Below are positions 43,977 through 51,583 of a stretch of DNA of 64,000 nt, piece by piece. The stretch is taken from positions 1 to 64,000 of the forward strand of contig NZ_JAPDUG010000004.1 in NCBI RefSeq assembly GCF_026015885.1. The letters are read 5' to 3'. The position numbers and the translations under genes were made by a program. The stretch is from Halocynthiibacter sp. SDUM655004 (GTDB lineage: Bacteria; Pseudomonadota; Alphaproteobacteria; Rhodobacterales; Rhodobacteraceae). The notes beneath the pieces are model-generated. The model had not been told where the DNA came from. It ran no database searches and saw only the letters and a program-made list of their open reading frames with translations. Position 1 is the stretch's first letter; each line of letters starts with the position of its first letter.

Positions 43977-45387
43977 TGTCCGGCGACACCTCCCCGTTTA
44001 GAAAGAATACTTTCGGACTAAGGTCAAAACGCAGCTTATTCGCCAGACAGCTTTCGTGCAAAATTCCCGCTGCGAGAGCGGTGTTCTTAACAACTTGGCT
44101 CACCTCGGCATCTTTCAAACCAAGGCTTGTTGAAAGCCAATCGTAAATCGGTCCTTGTGACTGAAGGTCTTGATTAAGCGCAATCAAGCGTTCGTACACT
44201 TTGCCGTCGAAATGGCGCAGCTTTTCGAGCATCTGCGTCGTCTTTGCAAAGTTTGCATATGCCACCCGTCCGCCAGCATCATTGTCATTCAGATTTGTGC
44301 GGCGCAGCAAGATAGCGCCAGACGGGATATCACCATCGTTGATCTCGTGATGCTTGGCTTTCTTGTGCTCAAGTTCACCATTTTCGGTCCAGTAATAATA
44401 GGGCGTGAAGTCTATGTTTCCGACACGGTCCTGCTGGCTAAAAATAAAATCCAGCAGCACGATCTCAGAGAGTTCGCGCATCCAATAGACCATCTGCTCG
44501 CGAGAAACATCAGGGCCCAAGTCGCGATTGATCTGACTGTCACGCCGCCCTTTGGCAAGCCCTGTATCAATTGCCTCTACCAATGGAGCATCTTTTCTAA
44601 GCGCAAGGAACGCGGGTGTCTCTTGGAAGTCCAAGTTCTGTCCTTTTCCCCATCCTGACTTACGCGTCCCGTTGATTTCTGATCCGTATCGATGGCCCGG
44701 GCTTAACGTCAGAATGCCGTAGATTTGCTTGCGATCAGATGTGAAAATATCGTCCGTCGGGCGGTATGAAGACGGGTTTGCTTCTGCGTCAACGAGGTGT
44801 TTCCACCCTGCATAGTTCATGCGCGCGGAGCGATTATGTCCCGATAGCGAAAGCCCCGGTCGCGCCACCTCCGAGGTATGCATGGTGGCATCCATAGATC
44901 GCCAAACCGAGACTGGAACTTTTACCGTCATGTCGAAGTAACGCGAGAAGTGGTAGTAAAGCAAAGAGGAGGCTGAATAAGTTCCGCTTGTCCCTTCTGC
45001 ATTCATGGTCAGCTTGAATTTTGCCAAGCTGTCTTTGGCAAGGTCGCGGGCGGACTTGCCTTCTTTACATGCATTGCGCTCAAAGGCTGTTCGATCGTTC
45101 GCATATGGCCCATCGGTGATGTCATAGACCATCATCCCGGGGCTCGTGCTCCATGTCTTGGGACAGAGTGCAATATCGGCGGCATAAAAATCGAGCGCGC
45201 AAAACGCGGCTTCGTCTTTGGTGTCGTCCTTGGAATATGTGCCGTTGGGGATTTGGGCTATCTGAATACAGCGTTCAGTTATGCCGTTGGGGCTTGAATA
45301 GTCCGTTGCATTGCCAAGGACAGCATCCGTCGCAAACGCAGGTTTCAGGGCAAGGCCCACAAGGGCAAAGGCAGCGGTGCGGAGCAT
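43954..45387 (-). CDS. exported protein with kinase-like motifs
   Basis: 477 residues from ATG 45387 (GAGG upstream), giving signal peptide LRTAAFALVGLALKPAFA. The frame extends to 45675 but only by running through the upstream gene. The mid-region has AKFKLTMNAEGTSGTYSASS (possible nucleotide-binding lobe) and YFDMTVKVPVSVWRSM. Then LLDFIFSQQDRVGNIDF (Asp320, Arg321, Asn324) resembles the catalytic loop of HipA, Fam20 and PI-type kinases, and RRTNLNDNDAGGR (Asp368, Asp370) would be the metal site. Several cysteines suggest disulfides. Kinase activity in the periplasm is my inference and the family is not named. Confidence 0.55.
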   Translation of the reverse strand: MLRTAAFALVGLALKPAFATDAVLGNATDYSSPNGITERCIQIAQIPNGTYSKDDTKDEAAFCALDFYAADIALCPKTWSTSPGMMVYDITDGPYANDRTAFERNACKEGKSARDLAKDSLAKFKLTMNAEGTSGTYSASSLLYYHFSRYFDMTVKVPVSVWRSMDATMHTSEVARPGLSLSGHNRSARMNYAGWKHLVDAEANPSSYRPTDDIFTSDRKQIYGILTLSPGHRYGSEINGTRKSGWGKGQNLDFQETPAFLALRKDAPLVEAIDTGLAKGRRDSQINRDLGPDVSREQMVYWMRELSEIVLLDFIFSQQDRVGNIDFTPYYYWTENGELEHKKAKHHEINDGDIPSGAILLRRTNLNDNDAGGRVAYANFAKTTQMLEKLRHFDGKVYERLIALNQDLQSQGPIYDWLSTSLGLKDAEVSQVVKNTALAAGILHESCLANKLRFDLSPKVFFLNGEVSPDIVDCGAL

Positions 45388-45406
45388 CAAGCTTGTATTC
45401 CCTCTA

Positions 45407-46051
45407 TTATTTTGGGCAAATCGCGGCGCGTTCGGCTTCGGAGATTTCCAAGGATGAATTGAGTTTGAACCGCTCAAACTTGGCGTCAATCCAAGCGTCA
45501 CAGCCGTTTGCACACGGAGCGCCGTTTCGGGCTTCATCCCAATAGCTTTTTGCGCGTTCCTCCGACCAACCACAGAATTGAACCAGCGCCATTGCCGAAA
45601 GCGCGCCCGATGCATGGACACCCCACATGCAATGAACCAGAACCGGCCCCTTACTGGGAGCCTTGATCGTTTCATAGATCGCCTGCATCACGGCGTCTGG
45701 TCTCGATGATCGCGCAGAACCGTAATCTAGCGAACTTGAGCCGCATGAAGTTGCGCCATATTCTGTGTTCTTTCCAAAATCAGCGTAGAATGCTGTTTCG
45801 AACCCGCTTTCACAAAGCTCGACCCGTTGGGCGGTGGACATTCCTGTGCGGTCTTTATCGCCCCCCGAAAAACCAGCGCGATACAATACACCGGATAGAA
45901 CCGGGCGAAAAAAGGTCATTCCTTCAGGGGCCGCGTCGGAGTTGCGCACGAGCATCGCACTTTCACTCGGTCCACCAGAACGCGATGTAACATCCGCATG
46001 GCCCGCTGACGCAAGTATGCAAAGGAGGAAACCTGTAAGCGTATTTCGCAT
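45407..46051 (-). CDS. exported protein-phosphatase-like protein, altered active site
   Basis: 214 residues with a signal peptide (cleavage after GHA near 19). The body follows the cysteine-phosphatase plan: FFRPVLSGVLYRAGFSGGD, CESGFETAFYADFG, then the P-loop VLVHCMWGVHASG (Cys141). In active enzymes the pattern is C-x5-R; here the Arg position (147) is Ala, so phosphate binding and catalysis should be lost or changed. GWSEERAKSYWDEARNG ends the domain. It is 19 bp before the kinase-like gene, so the two form one unit. It may act as a phospho-peptide binding partner. Confidence 0.7.
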   Translation of the reverse strand: MRNTLTGFLLCILASAGHADVTSRSGGPSESAMLVRNSDAAPEGMTFFRPVLSGVLYRAGFSGGDKDRTGMSTAQRVELCESGFETAFYADFGKNTEYGATSCGSSSLDYGSARSSRPDAVMQAIYETIKAPSKGPVLVHCMWGVHASGALSAMALVQFCGWSEERAKSYWDEARNGAPCANGCDAWIDAKFERFKLNSSLEISEAERAAICPK

Positions 46052-46152
46052 CGTATCATCCCATGTTGTCTATCGTCAGTATTGAACACCCTGTGATTTG
46101 CATCAATACACTTGTTTAGGAGCGCTCCTCTCTCTCATCCGTTCAAGGTGAT

Positions 46153-46773
46153 TTAGTCAATGCGTTTTGCCACGACAAATGGGCTCATGCGCGAGTTTGA
46201 GAGATAGCCGCTTTCCACGATCTCGAACCCTGCGTTCTTAATAAACTCAATTAGTTCGTTACGGCTTAATTGCGTTACGCGCGGGGCCACGCCGAGCAAT
46301 GACAAAACGCGAACCAACTCGCGAAGGGCGATAAACTGGTCTTTTACACAGACGGTTTTTGAGATGAGTAAACCACCCGGTTCAAGTTGGCTGTGAACAG
46401 AATTCAAAACCGCAGGTATGTCATCCACAAGATGTAAAAGGCTAAATGCAAGAATGACGTCAAAGGAATGTTCGCCGACGATCTCTGTCGCATCCGCCCG
46501 TCGAAATACGACGTTCTTTGGCGCCTCAGCAGATAGCTTGCGGTTGGCGATATCGATCATTCCGGAGGAGATATCCGTGCCTGTAAAATGGGCGCAACTG
46601 TTCGCAAGATTGAGCGCAGTGCTGCCAGTTCCGCAACCAATTTCCAAAACGCGATCCGTGGGCGAAAGGAGGGCCTGCACGCGTGTGAGTTTGGCTTGAT
46701 AGGCTATGGGGTCAGCAATTGGTTTGGCAGCATAGCTCGGTGCTTTGCGATCCCAAAATGCGGGCGATGTCAT
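46153..46773 (-). CDS. class I SAM-dependent methyltransferase
   Basis: 206 residues. Motif I RVLEIGCGTGSTALNLA (about 41-57), GTDISSGMIDIA, FDVILAFSLLHLVDDIPAVL and LEPGGLLISKTVCV. It fits small-molecule methyltransferases of the UbiE type. Its ATG overlaps the stop of the DUF2306 gene (ATGA), so the two are co-translated, with the LysR gene divergent. Confidence 0.85.
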   Translation of the reverse strand: MTSPAFWDRKAPSYAAKPIADPIAYQAKLTRVQALLSPTDRVLEIGCGTGSTALNLANSCAHFTGTDISSGMIDIANRKLSAEAPKNVVFRRADATEIVGEHSFDVILAFSLLHLVDDIPAVLNSVHSQLEPGGLLISKTVCVKDQFIALRELVRVLSLLGVAPRVTQLSRNELIEFIKNAGFEIVESGYLSNSRMSPFVVAKRID

Positions 46774-47426
46774 GATTTGGCTCCAATTTCGATAGGGGAG
46801 AATTTTGACTTAGAACGGATAATGGCTTCAGCAATTATTAGGTTGATCGTCCAGCCAAGGGGCAACAGCACGGAGCTGGCCACAGGGGTTAAGACGCCCG
46901 CGATGGCGAACCAAATACCTATCAATATCGCTTGTGTGCTTCCGGCAACGCCGATTGCGAATGCACGGATCATCCAAGCGCGATGTTTGGATTTTTGTCC
47001 TAAGGTTATGGACCGAACCGCCAATAGTACGGATCCCAAAAGCGCGACAGCAAACAAAACCCTTAGTGCATCAGAGACTTTGGTGGCCAATGGGCCAGTA
47101 GGGAAGCCGACAATCAACCAAATACCCGTTGCCGCGCTAATCACTGCAGACACCGCAGCGACACGCCCAATGAACATGTGCCATCGAAGAAACCTCTGAC
47201 GTAACGGCCGAGAAAACTGAAAAGACGCTAGAACCAAAAACAATGACCCGAAGAGGATATGCGTGATGAGCACAAGTGGAAACTCCGCGAACCTTTCAGC
47301 GCCTTCCTTTGTATTTGCGCCATAGTTCACAATTGCGAGCATACGATTGGTCGTCGCCGCAATGGGGATGAGGCTAATTGTAATAAGCAACGTTGGAGTG
47401 AGCCACGGGGTTTCTCGAATTCGCAT
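46770..47426 (-). CDS. DUF2306 membrane protein
   Basis: 218 residues from ATG 47426, after GGAG-like AAAGGAG. Six or so membrane helices and the DUF2306 landmarks: a first helix pair, HILFGSLFLVLASFQFSRPL with RWHMFIGRVAAVSAV, and HRAWMIRAFAIGVAGSTQAI. Conserved histidines in the membrane (HILFG, RWHMFIGR, HRAW) suggest heme or quinone binding, but function is unknown. A frame reaching 47555 passes into the LysR gene and is not used. Confidence 0.85.
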   Translation of the reverse strand: MRIRETPWLTPTLLITISLIPIAATTNRMLAIVNYGANTKEGAERFAEFPLVLITHILFGSLFLVLASFQFSRPLRQRFLRWHMFIGRVAAVSAVISAATGIWLIVGFPTGPLATKVSDALRVLFAVALLGSVLLAVRSITLGQKSKHRAWMIRAFAIGVAGSTQAILIGIWFAIAGVLTPVASSVLLPLGWTINLIIAEAIIRSKSKFSPIEIGAKS

Positions 47427-47501
47427 ATCTGTCTCCTTTGTAGAGAGCCTAGATATGCAGATATCGTATGAATATTGCCGAATTTTGAACTTTTGATATA
47501 C

Positions 47502-47515
47502 GTTCATGTATGAAC
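47502..47515. promoter_or_regulatory. inverted repeat over the LysR start
   Basis: GTTCAT-GT-ATGAAC is a perfect 6+2+6 inverted repeat that contains the LysR ATG (47510). A second AT-rich dyad with GATATC lies at about 47440-47465. Such symmetry between divergent genes suits a LysR binding site and could give autoregulation. Tentative. Confidence 0.3.
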
Positions 47516-48409
47516 TGGCAGGCGATATCTTTTGATTGGAACCAAATCCGCGCATTCCTTGCGACGGTTGAAGAAGGCTCGTTCAGCGGTGCGGCGCGCG
47601 CGCTGAACTCAACGCAGCCAACAATTGGGCGGCAGATAACTGGTCTCGAATCCGCGCTTGGCCTTTCGTTATTCGAGCGAACAGTTCGTGGTCCAATCCT
47701 AACGGACGCAGGGCAAGATCTCGTCGATCACGTGCGCACAATGGGTGAAGCTGCCTCGATGATTGCAACAGTTGCGACGGGGCGCTCGACCGATTTGTCA
47801 GGTGAAGTGTCTGTTACATCTAGCGATTTGATGGCCTCGTCCATTCTGCCGGCGATCCTGTTGGAGCTACAAAAGTCGTCTCCCGGTATTCGGGTTCAGA
47901 TCGTCGCATCCAATGACATACGAAATCTTGGGCAGCGCGAAGCAGACATTGCAATTCGACATGTGCGTCCCGAACAACCTGATTTGATCGCAAAGCATAT
48001 TGGCGACTTTCGAGCGAATTTTTATGCTGCTACATCCTATTTTGACCATGTTGGGCGACCAAAACTCGCCCGTGATCTCGGCGAGCACCGGTTTGTAGGG
48101 AGTTCGGATTTCACACGTATCATCACAATGCTCAAAGAGCGGGGTGTTGATACAAAACCAGAGAGCTTTGTCACCTACACTGACAGCGGATCAGCGATGT
48201 GGGAAATGGTTAAGGCTGGGATTGGGATAGCACTGCTGCCTGAAGCCTTGGGAGAAGTCGAACCGCAAGTTGAGAAAGCTCTACCTGACTTTCCGTCTTT
48301 TTCGTTTCCGGTCTGGCTCGTCACCCATAGAGAGCTGAAAACAAACCGAAGAATCCGGCTCGTATTTGACGCGCTTTCCAGAGGGTTAGCGCAAGCTTCA
48401 TCAAGGTGA
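47510..48409 (+). CDS. LysR-family transcriptional regulator
   Basis: 299 residues. The N-terminal winged helix (about 8-68) reads FDWNQIRAFLATVEEGSFSG, AARALNSTQPTIGRQITGLE and SLFERTVRG. The effector domain has a DIAIRHVRPEQPDL block and ends with a typical basic C-terminus. Divergent from the DUF2306/methyltransferase pair, which it probably controls. Confidence 0.9.
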   Translation: MNWQAISFDWNQIRAFLATVEEGSFSGAARALNSTQPTIGRQITGLESALGLSLFERTVRGPILTDAGQDLVDHVRTMGEAASMIATVATGRSTDLSGEVSVTSSDLMASSILPAILLELQKSSPGIRVQIVASNDIRNLGQREADIAIRHVRPEQPDLIAKHIGDFRANFYAATSYFDHVGRPKLARDLGEHRFVGSSDFTRIITMLKERGVDTKPESFVTYTDSGSAMWEMVKAGIGIALLPEALGEVEPQVEKALPDFPSFSFPVWLVTHRELKTNRRIRLVFDALSRGLAQASSR

Positions 48410-48531
48410 AGTTAGCGGATAGAAAATGGCCTCATCGCGAGGCGAATTGAATTTAACTGATTGCTTTTCCTTGGTGACAGGACTGAGCGTGACTGCTTAA
48501 ATGGCCAAAATACTCTTCATGAGGTGGCGAT

Positions 48532-49446
48532 ATGACTGGCATTCCGGCGAGCATTGATGACACGCTCGCGCGCTTGTCTGAACAGGGCTATGTTTGCGGG
48601 CGCGATCTTGGCACGGTTGCTTTTCTGTCTCTAAAACTGGGCAAGCCGCTATTTCTTGAAGGGGAAGCGGGTGTAGGTAAAACCGAAATTGCCAAGGCGC
48701 TTGCCGCCATGCTGGGGCGAAAACTTATCCGCTTACAATGCTACGAGGGGCTGGATGCAGCTTCGGCAATTTATGAATGGAATTTCGCTGCCCAGATGAT
48801 CGCAATTCGCTCTGCGGAGGCGTCAGGTGGGGCCAGCCGGGACGAGTTACAGACGGAACTATTCTCGCAAGATTACTTGATTAAGCGCCCGCTTTTGCAG
48901 GCGATGGAACCGCATTCAGAGGGGCCGCCGATCCTGCTAATTGACGAGGTCGACAGAACGGATGAGCCTTTTGAAGCATTTCTTCTAGAGGCGCTTTCTG
49001 ATTTTCAGGTGACCATTCCGGAGATCGGGACGGTAAAGGCCGAGGAACCTCCTATCGTCGTTCTTACGTCGAACCGGACTCGCGAGGTGCATGACGCGCT
49101 CAAAAGGCGGTGCTTGTATCATTGGGTCGATTATCCTGCGTTTGAACGTGAACTGGCCATCCTTCATGCGCGAGTGCCTGATTGCGCTGCGACACTGTCA
49201 AAAGAGATCGTTTCGTTCGTTCAGGCCCTGCGCGGCGAGGATCTTTTCAAGAATCCGGGAGTTGCTGAAACCATCGACTGGGCGCAATGCCTGATCGCGT
49301 TGGATGCTGTGGCTCTATCCCCCGATGTCATCTCTGAGACATTGGGCGCGCTTTTGAAATATCAGGATGATATCGCCAAAATCGCGGGCTCCGAAGCAAC
49401 GCGCATCCTGAACGAGGCGCGTCAGCAATTGGCACAGGCGTCGTGA
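48532..49446 (+). CDS. coxD: MoxR-type AAA+ ATPase, CoxD-like
   Basis: 304 residues after GAGGTGG. Walker A is FLEGEAGVGKTEIAKALA (about 42-59), Walker B ILLIDEVDR (about 135-143), sensor stretch VLTSNRTREVHDALKRRCLY. MoxR ATPases work with VWA proteins to mature metalloenzymes; CoxD of CO dehydrogenase is the standard example for the sulfurated Mo-Cu site. Gene order with the VWA gene 3 bp downstream and coxSLM behind supports this role, although for form II enzymes the maturation need is not known. Confidence 0.85.
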   Translation: MTGIPASIDDTLARLSEQGYVCGRDLGTVAFLSLKLGKPLFLEGEAGVGKTEIAKALAAMLGRKLIRLQCYEGLDAASAIYEWNFAAQMIAIRSAEASGGASRDELQTELFSQDYLIKRPLLQAMEPHSEGPPILLIDEVDRTDEPFEAFLLEALSDFQVTIPEIGTVKAEEPPIVVLTSNRTREVHDALKRRCLYHWVDYPAFERELAILHARVPDCAATLSKEIVSFVQALRGEDLFKNPGVAETIDWAQCLIALDAVALSPDVISETLGALLKYQDDIAKIAGSEATRILNEARQQLAQAS

Positions 49447-49449
49447 TCG

Positions 49450-50679
49450 ATGCAAACGCTGCACGAAACCGATGGGCGGCTGGTTGAGAACATCGTCCAT
49501 TTCGTGCGGGCGTTGCGCAAGGCGGGCCTGAAGGTCGGTACGTCACAAGTCAAAAGCGCGATTTCAGCTGTTGCTGCGGCTGGGTTTACCAAGCGAGAAG
49601 ACTATTACTATGCACTGCGCGCGACCTTGGTAACGCGGCCAGAGCATCTGGAAGTCTTTCATCAAGTCTTTCAGATGTTTTGGCGCGATCCCGAATTTCT
49701 TGAGCGAATGGTGCGCTCGATGCTGCCCCTAATGCAAACGATGGCGCAGGAAGAAAATGCGCCAAAACCCGCGCAGAAGCGTGCCGCTGAGGCTCTGTGG
49801 GATGGCAGCTCCCAGCCTCAAGACCAACCCGAGCGCGACGAGATCGAAGTCGACGCGCAGCTAAGCTGGTCGGAAAATGAAATTCTCCGCGATCAGGATT
49901 TTGAGCAGATGAGCGTGGGGGAACAGGAAGACGCGGCCAAACTGATCCGTACGCTTTCGCTACCGGTCTCTCCGCTCAAAACACGGCGGTTTCAATCATC
50001 CAACATAGGCAGGCGTCCCGATACGCGCGCCGTTTTGCGCCGTTCGCTGCGCAAAGGGGGCGAGATAGATCGCCTATCTTTGAAGGTGCCGAAACGCCGC
50101 CCGCCCAACCTCGTTGCGATCTGTGATATTTCCGGTTCGATGGCGGTCTACTCGCGCATGATGATGCACTTTGTTCATGCGCTTACTTGGGCTCCCGCGT
50201 CAGAATGGGGGCGGGTGCATGGCTTTACCTTCGGCACGCGGCTTACCAACATCACGCGGGCCTTGGCGCACAAAGATGTTGATCAGGCGCTTGAGGCATT
50301 GGGAAAAGACGCGCCTGATTGGCAGGGCGGCACGCGAATTGGCGAGGCCCTTTTTCGGTTCAACCGCGACTGGTCGCGGCGGGTGCTGGGGCAGGGCGCT
50401 GTCGTGCTTCTAATTACCGACGGGTTGGAGCGCGGCGAGACAGAGTTGCTGCAAACCGAAGCCGCGCGGTTGGCGCGGTCCTGTCATCGCTTGGTCTGGC
50501 TCAATCCCCTGCTGCGGTTTGACGGTTTCTCGCCGCAAGCCAAAGGCATTCAAACCCTTCTGCCTCTCGTTGACAGCTTTCATGCCTGCCACTCTCTCAA
50601 CAGTCTTGCTGATCTTGGTGCAGCTTTTGCGACAAGTGGTGACAAACGGCGATACGAGGCAATTCTGCGATCATATTGA
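49450..50679 (+). CDS. coxE: VWA-domain protein, CoxE-like
   Basis: 409 residues, starting 3 bp after the ATPase stop. An N-terminal helical part (VENIVHFVRALRKAGLKVGT) is followed by a von Willebrand A domain with the metal-ion site DISGSM (about 224-229), FTFGTRLTNITRAL and LITDGLERGE. This is the CoxE pattern, the partner of the MoxR ATPase. Confidence 0.9.
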   Translation: MQTLHETDGRLVENIVHFVRALRKAGLKVGTSQVKSAISAVAAAGFTKREDYYYALRATLVTRPEHLEVFHQVFQMFWRDPEFLERMVRSMLPLMQTMAQEENAPKPAQKRAAEALWDGSSQPQDQPERDEIEVDAQLSWSENEILRDQDFEQMSVGEQEDAAKLIRTLSLPVSPLKTRRFQSSNIGRRPDTRAVLRRSLRKGGEIDRLSLKVPKRRPPNLVAICDISGSMAVYSRMMMHFVHALTWAPASEWGRVHGFTFGTRLTNITRALAHKDVDQALEALGKDAPDWQGGTRIGEALFRFNRDWSRRVLGQGAVVLLITDGLERGETELLQTEAARLARSCHRLVWLNPLLRFDGFSPQAKGIQTLLPLVDSFHACHSLNSLADLGAAFATSGDKRRYEAILRSY

Positions 50680-50761
50680 TCGGAAACTGAAAATTCTTGC
50701 TAAGAATCAATCGGTACCTATTATCGACTGGTATGCACATTTCTAACTTCCGCCACCTGTC

Positions 50762-51034
50762 ATGGAAATGATTGGCAGCTATCGAATAAGAAAGCTAGAC
50801 GAAGTCGTTTTGGCGGCTTTGAACAGTGCGGAACTGCTTGAACGTGACATCCTTAAATACAATGAAATAGCGAGCCGATTTTTTGGCTTCAAAGTCGAAG
50901 TCGGGGCTCCGGCGAAGGTGTTGATAGGAGGCAAGCTCAACAGCTTGATCAACGCCGTAGCCATTAATCAAAACAACGCTTTTTCTGAAAATTTTCACAA
51001 GCAATTAGCCAACACAGACCCGCCGGGAGATTAG
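50762..51034 (+). CDS. orphan ORF between coxE and coxS
   Basis: 90 residues, no signal or membrane segment (KLDEVVLAALNSAELLERDI, then GAPAKVLIGGKLNSLINAVA). Codon use looks less GC-rich than the flanking cox genes. No ribosome-binding site stands out. Not a known member of cox clusters; it may be a small insertion or a chance frame. Confidence 0.35.
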   Translation: MEMIGSYRIRKLDEVVLAALNSAELLERDILKYNEIASRFFGFKVEVGAPAKVLIGGKLNSLINAVAINQNNAFSENFHKQLANTDPPGD

Positions 51035-51089
51035 CTCCGGCGGTCATTGAATATGCGGGCAACAAGACCCGTTCCAAAGGGAGGATTAA

Positions 51090-51563
51090 ATGACCAACAT
51101 TAAAATGACAGTGAACGGCAAATCCGTCAGTGGGGAGGTTCCCGACGAGACTTTGTTGTCGGAATTCCTACGCGAAAATCTACGCCTGACCGGCACGCAT
51201 GTTGGGTGTGACACAAGCCAGTGCGGAGCCTGCGTCGTTCATGTGAACGGCAAGGCATTGAAGGCCTGCACAACGCTCGCGGCATCGCTGGAAGGCGCAG
51301 AAGTCACCACGATTGAGGGTCTTGCCAATGGTGGCGAGTTGCACCCGATGCAACAGGCATTCAACGACAATCATGGCCTGCAATGCGGCTTCTGTACGCC
51401 CGGTATGATCATGACCAGCGTCGATATGGTGAACCGCTACAAGGCCGAGGGAAAAGAGCTCACCGAAGAAGCGATCCGCGACGAACTTGAGGGCAATATT
51501 TGCCGCTGCACTGGATACCATAACATCGTGAAGTCGGTTGAAGACGCCGCCGCGAAAATGTGA
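51090..51563 (+). CDS. coxS: xanthine oxidase-family 2Fe-2S subunit, CoxS
   Basis: 157 residues after GGGAGG. It has both iron-sulfur sites of this subunit: the plant-type [16 protein letters not shown] (about 43-58) and the C-terminal [12 protein letters not shown] and [11 protein letters not shown]. It passes electrons from the Mo subunit to the flavin subunit. First of the S-L-M set, an order typical of form II enzymes. Confidence 0.95.
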   Translation: MTNIKMTVNGKSVSGEVPDETLLSEFLRENLRLTGTHVGCDTSQCGACVVHVNGKALKACTTLAASLEGAEVTTIEGLANGGELHPMQQAFNDNHGLQCGFCTPGMIMTSVDMVNRYKAEGKELTEEAIRDELEGNICRCTGYHNIVKSVEDAAAKM

Positions 51564-51583
51564 ACAAACCGGAGGACATGAAC

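Noticed and set aside
45388-45675. N-terminal extension of the kinase-like protein
   Set aside because: It lies inside the phosphatase-like gene, and the ATG at 45387 gives a clear signal peptide.
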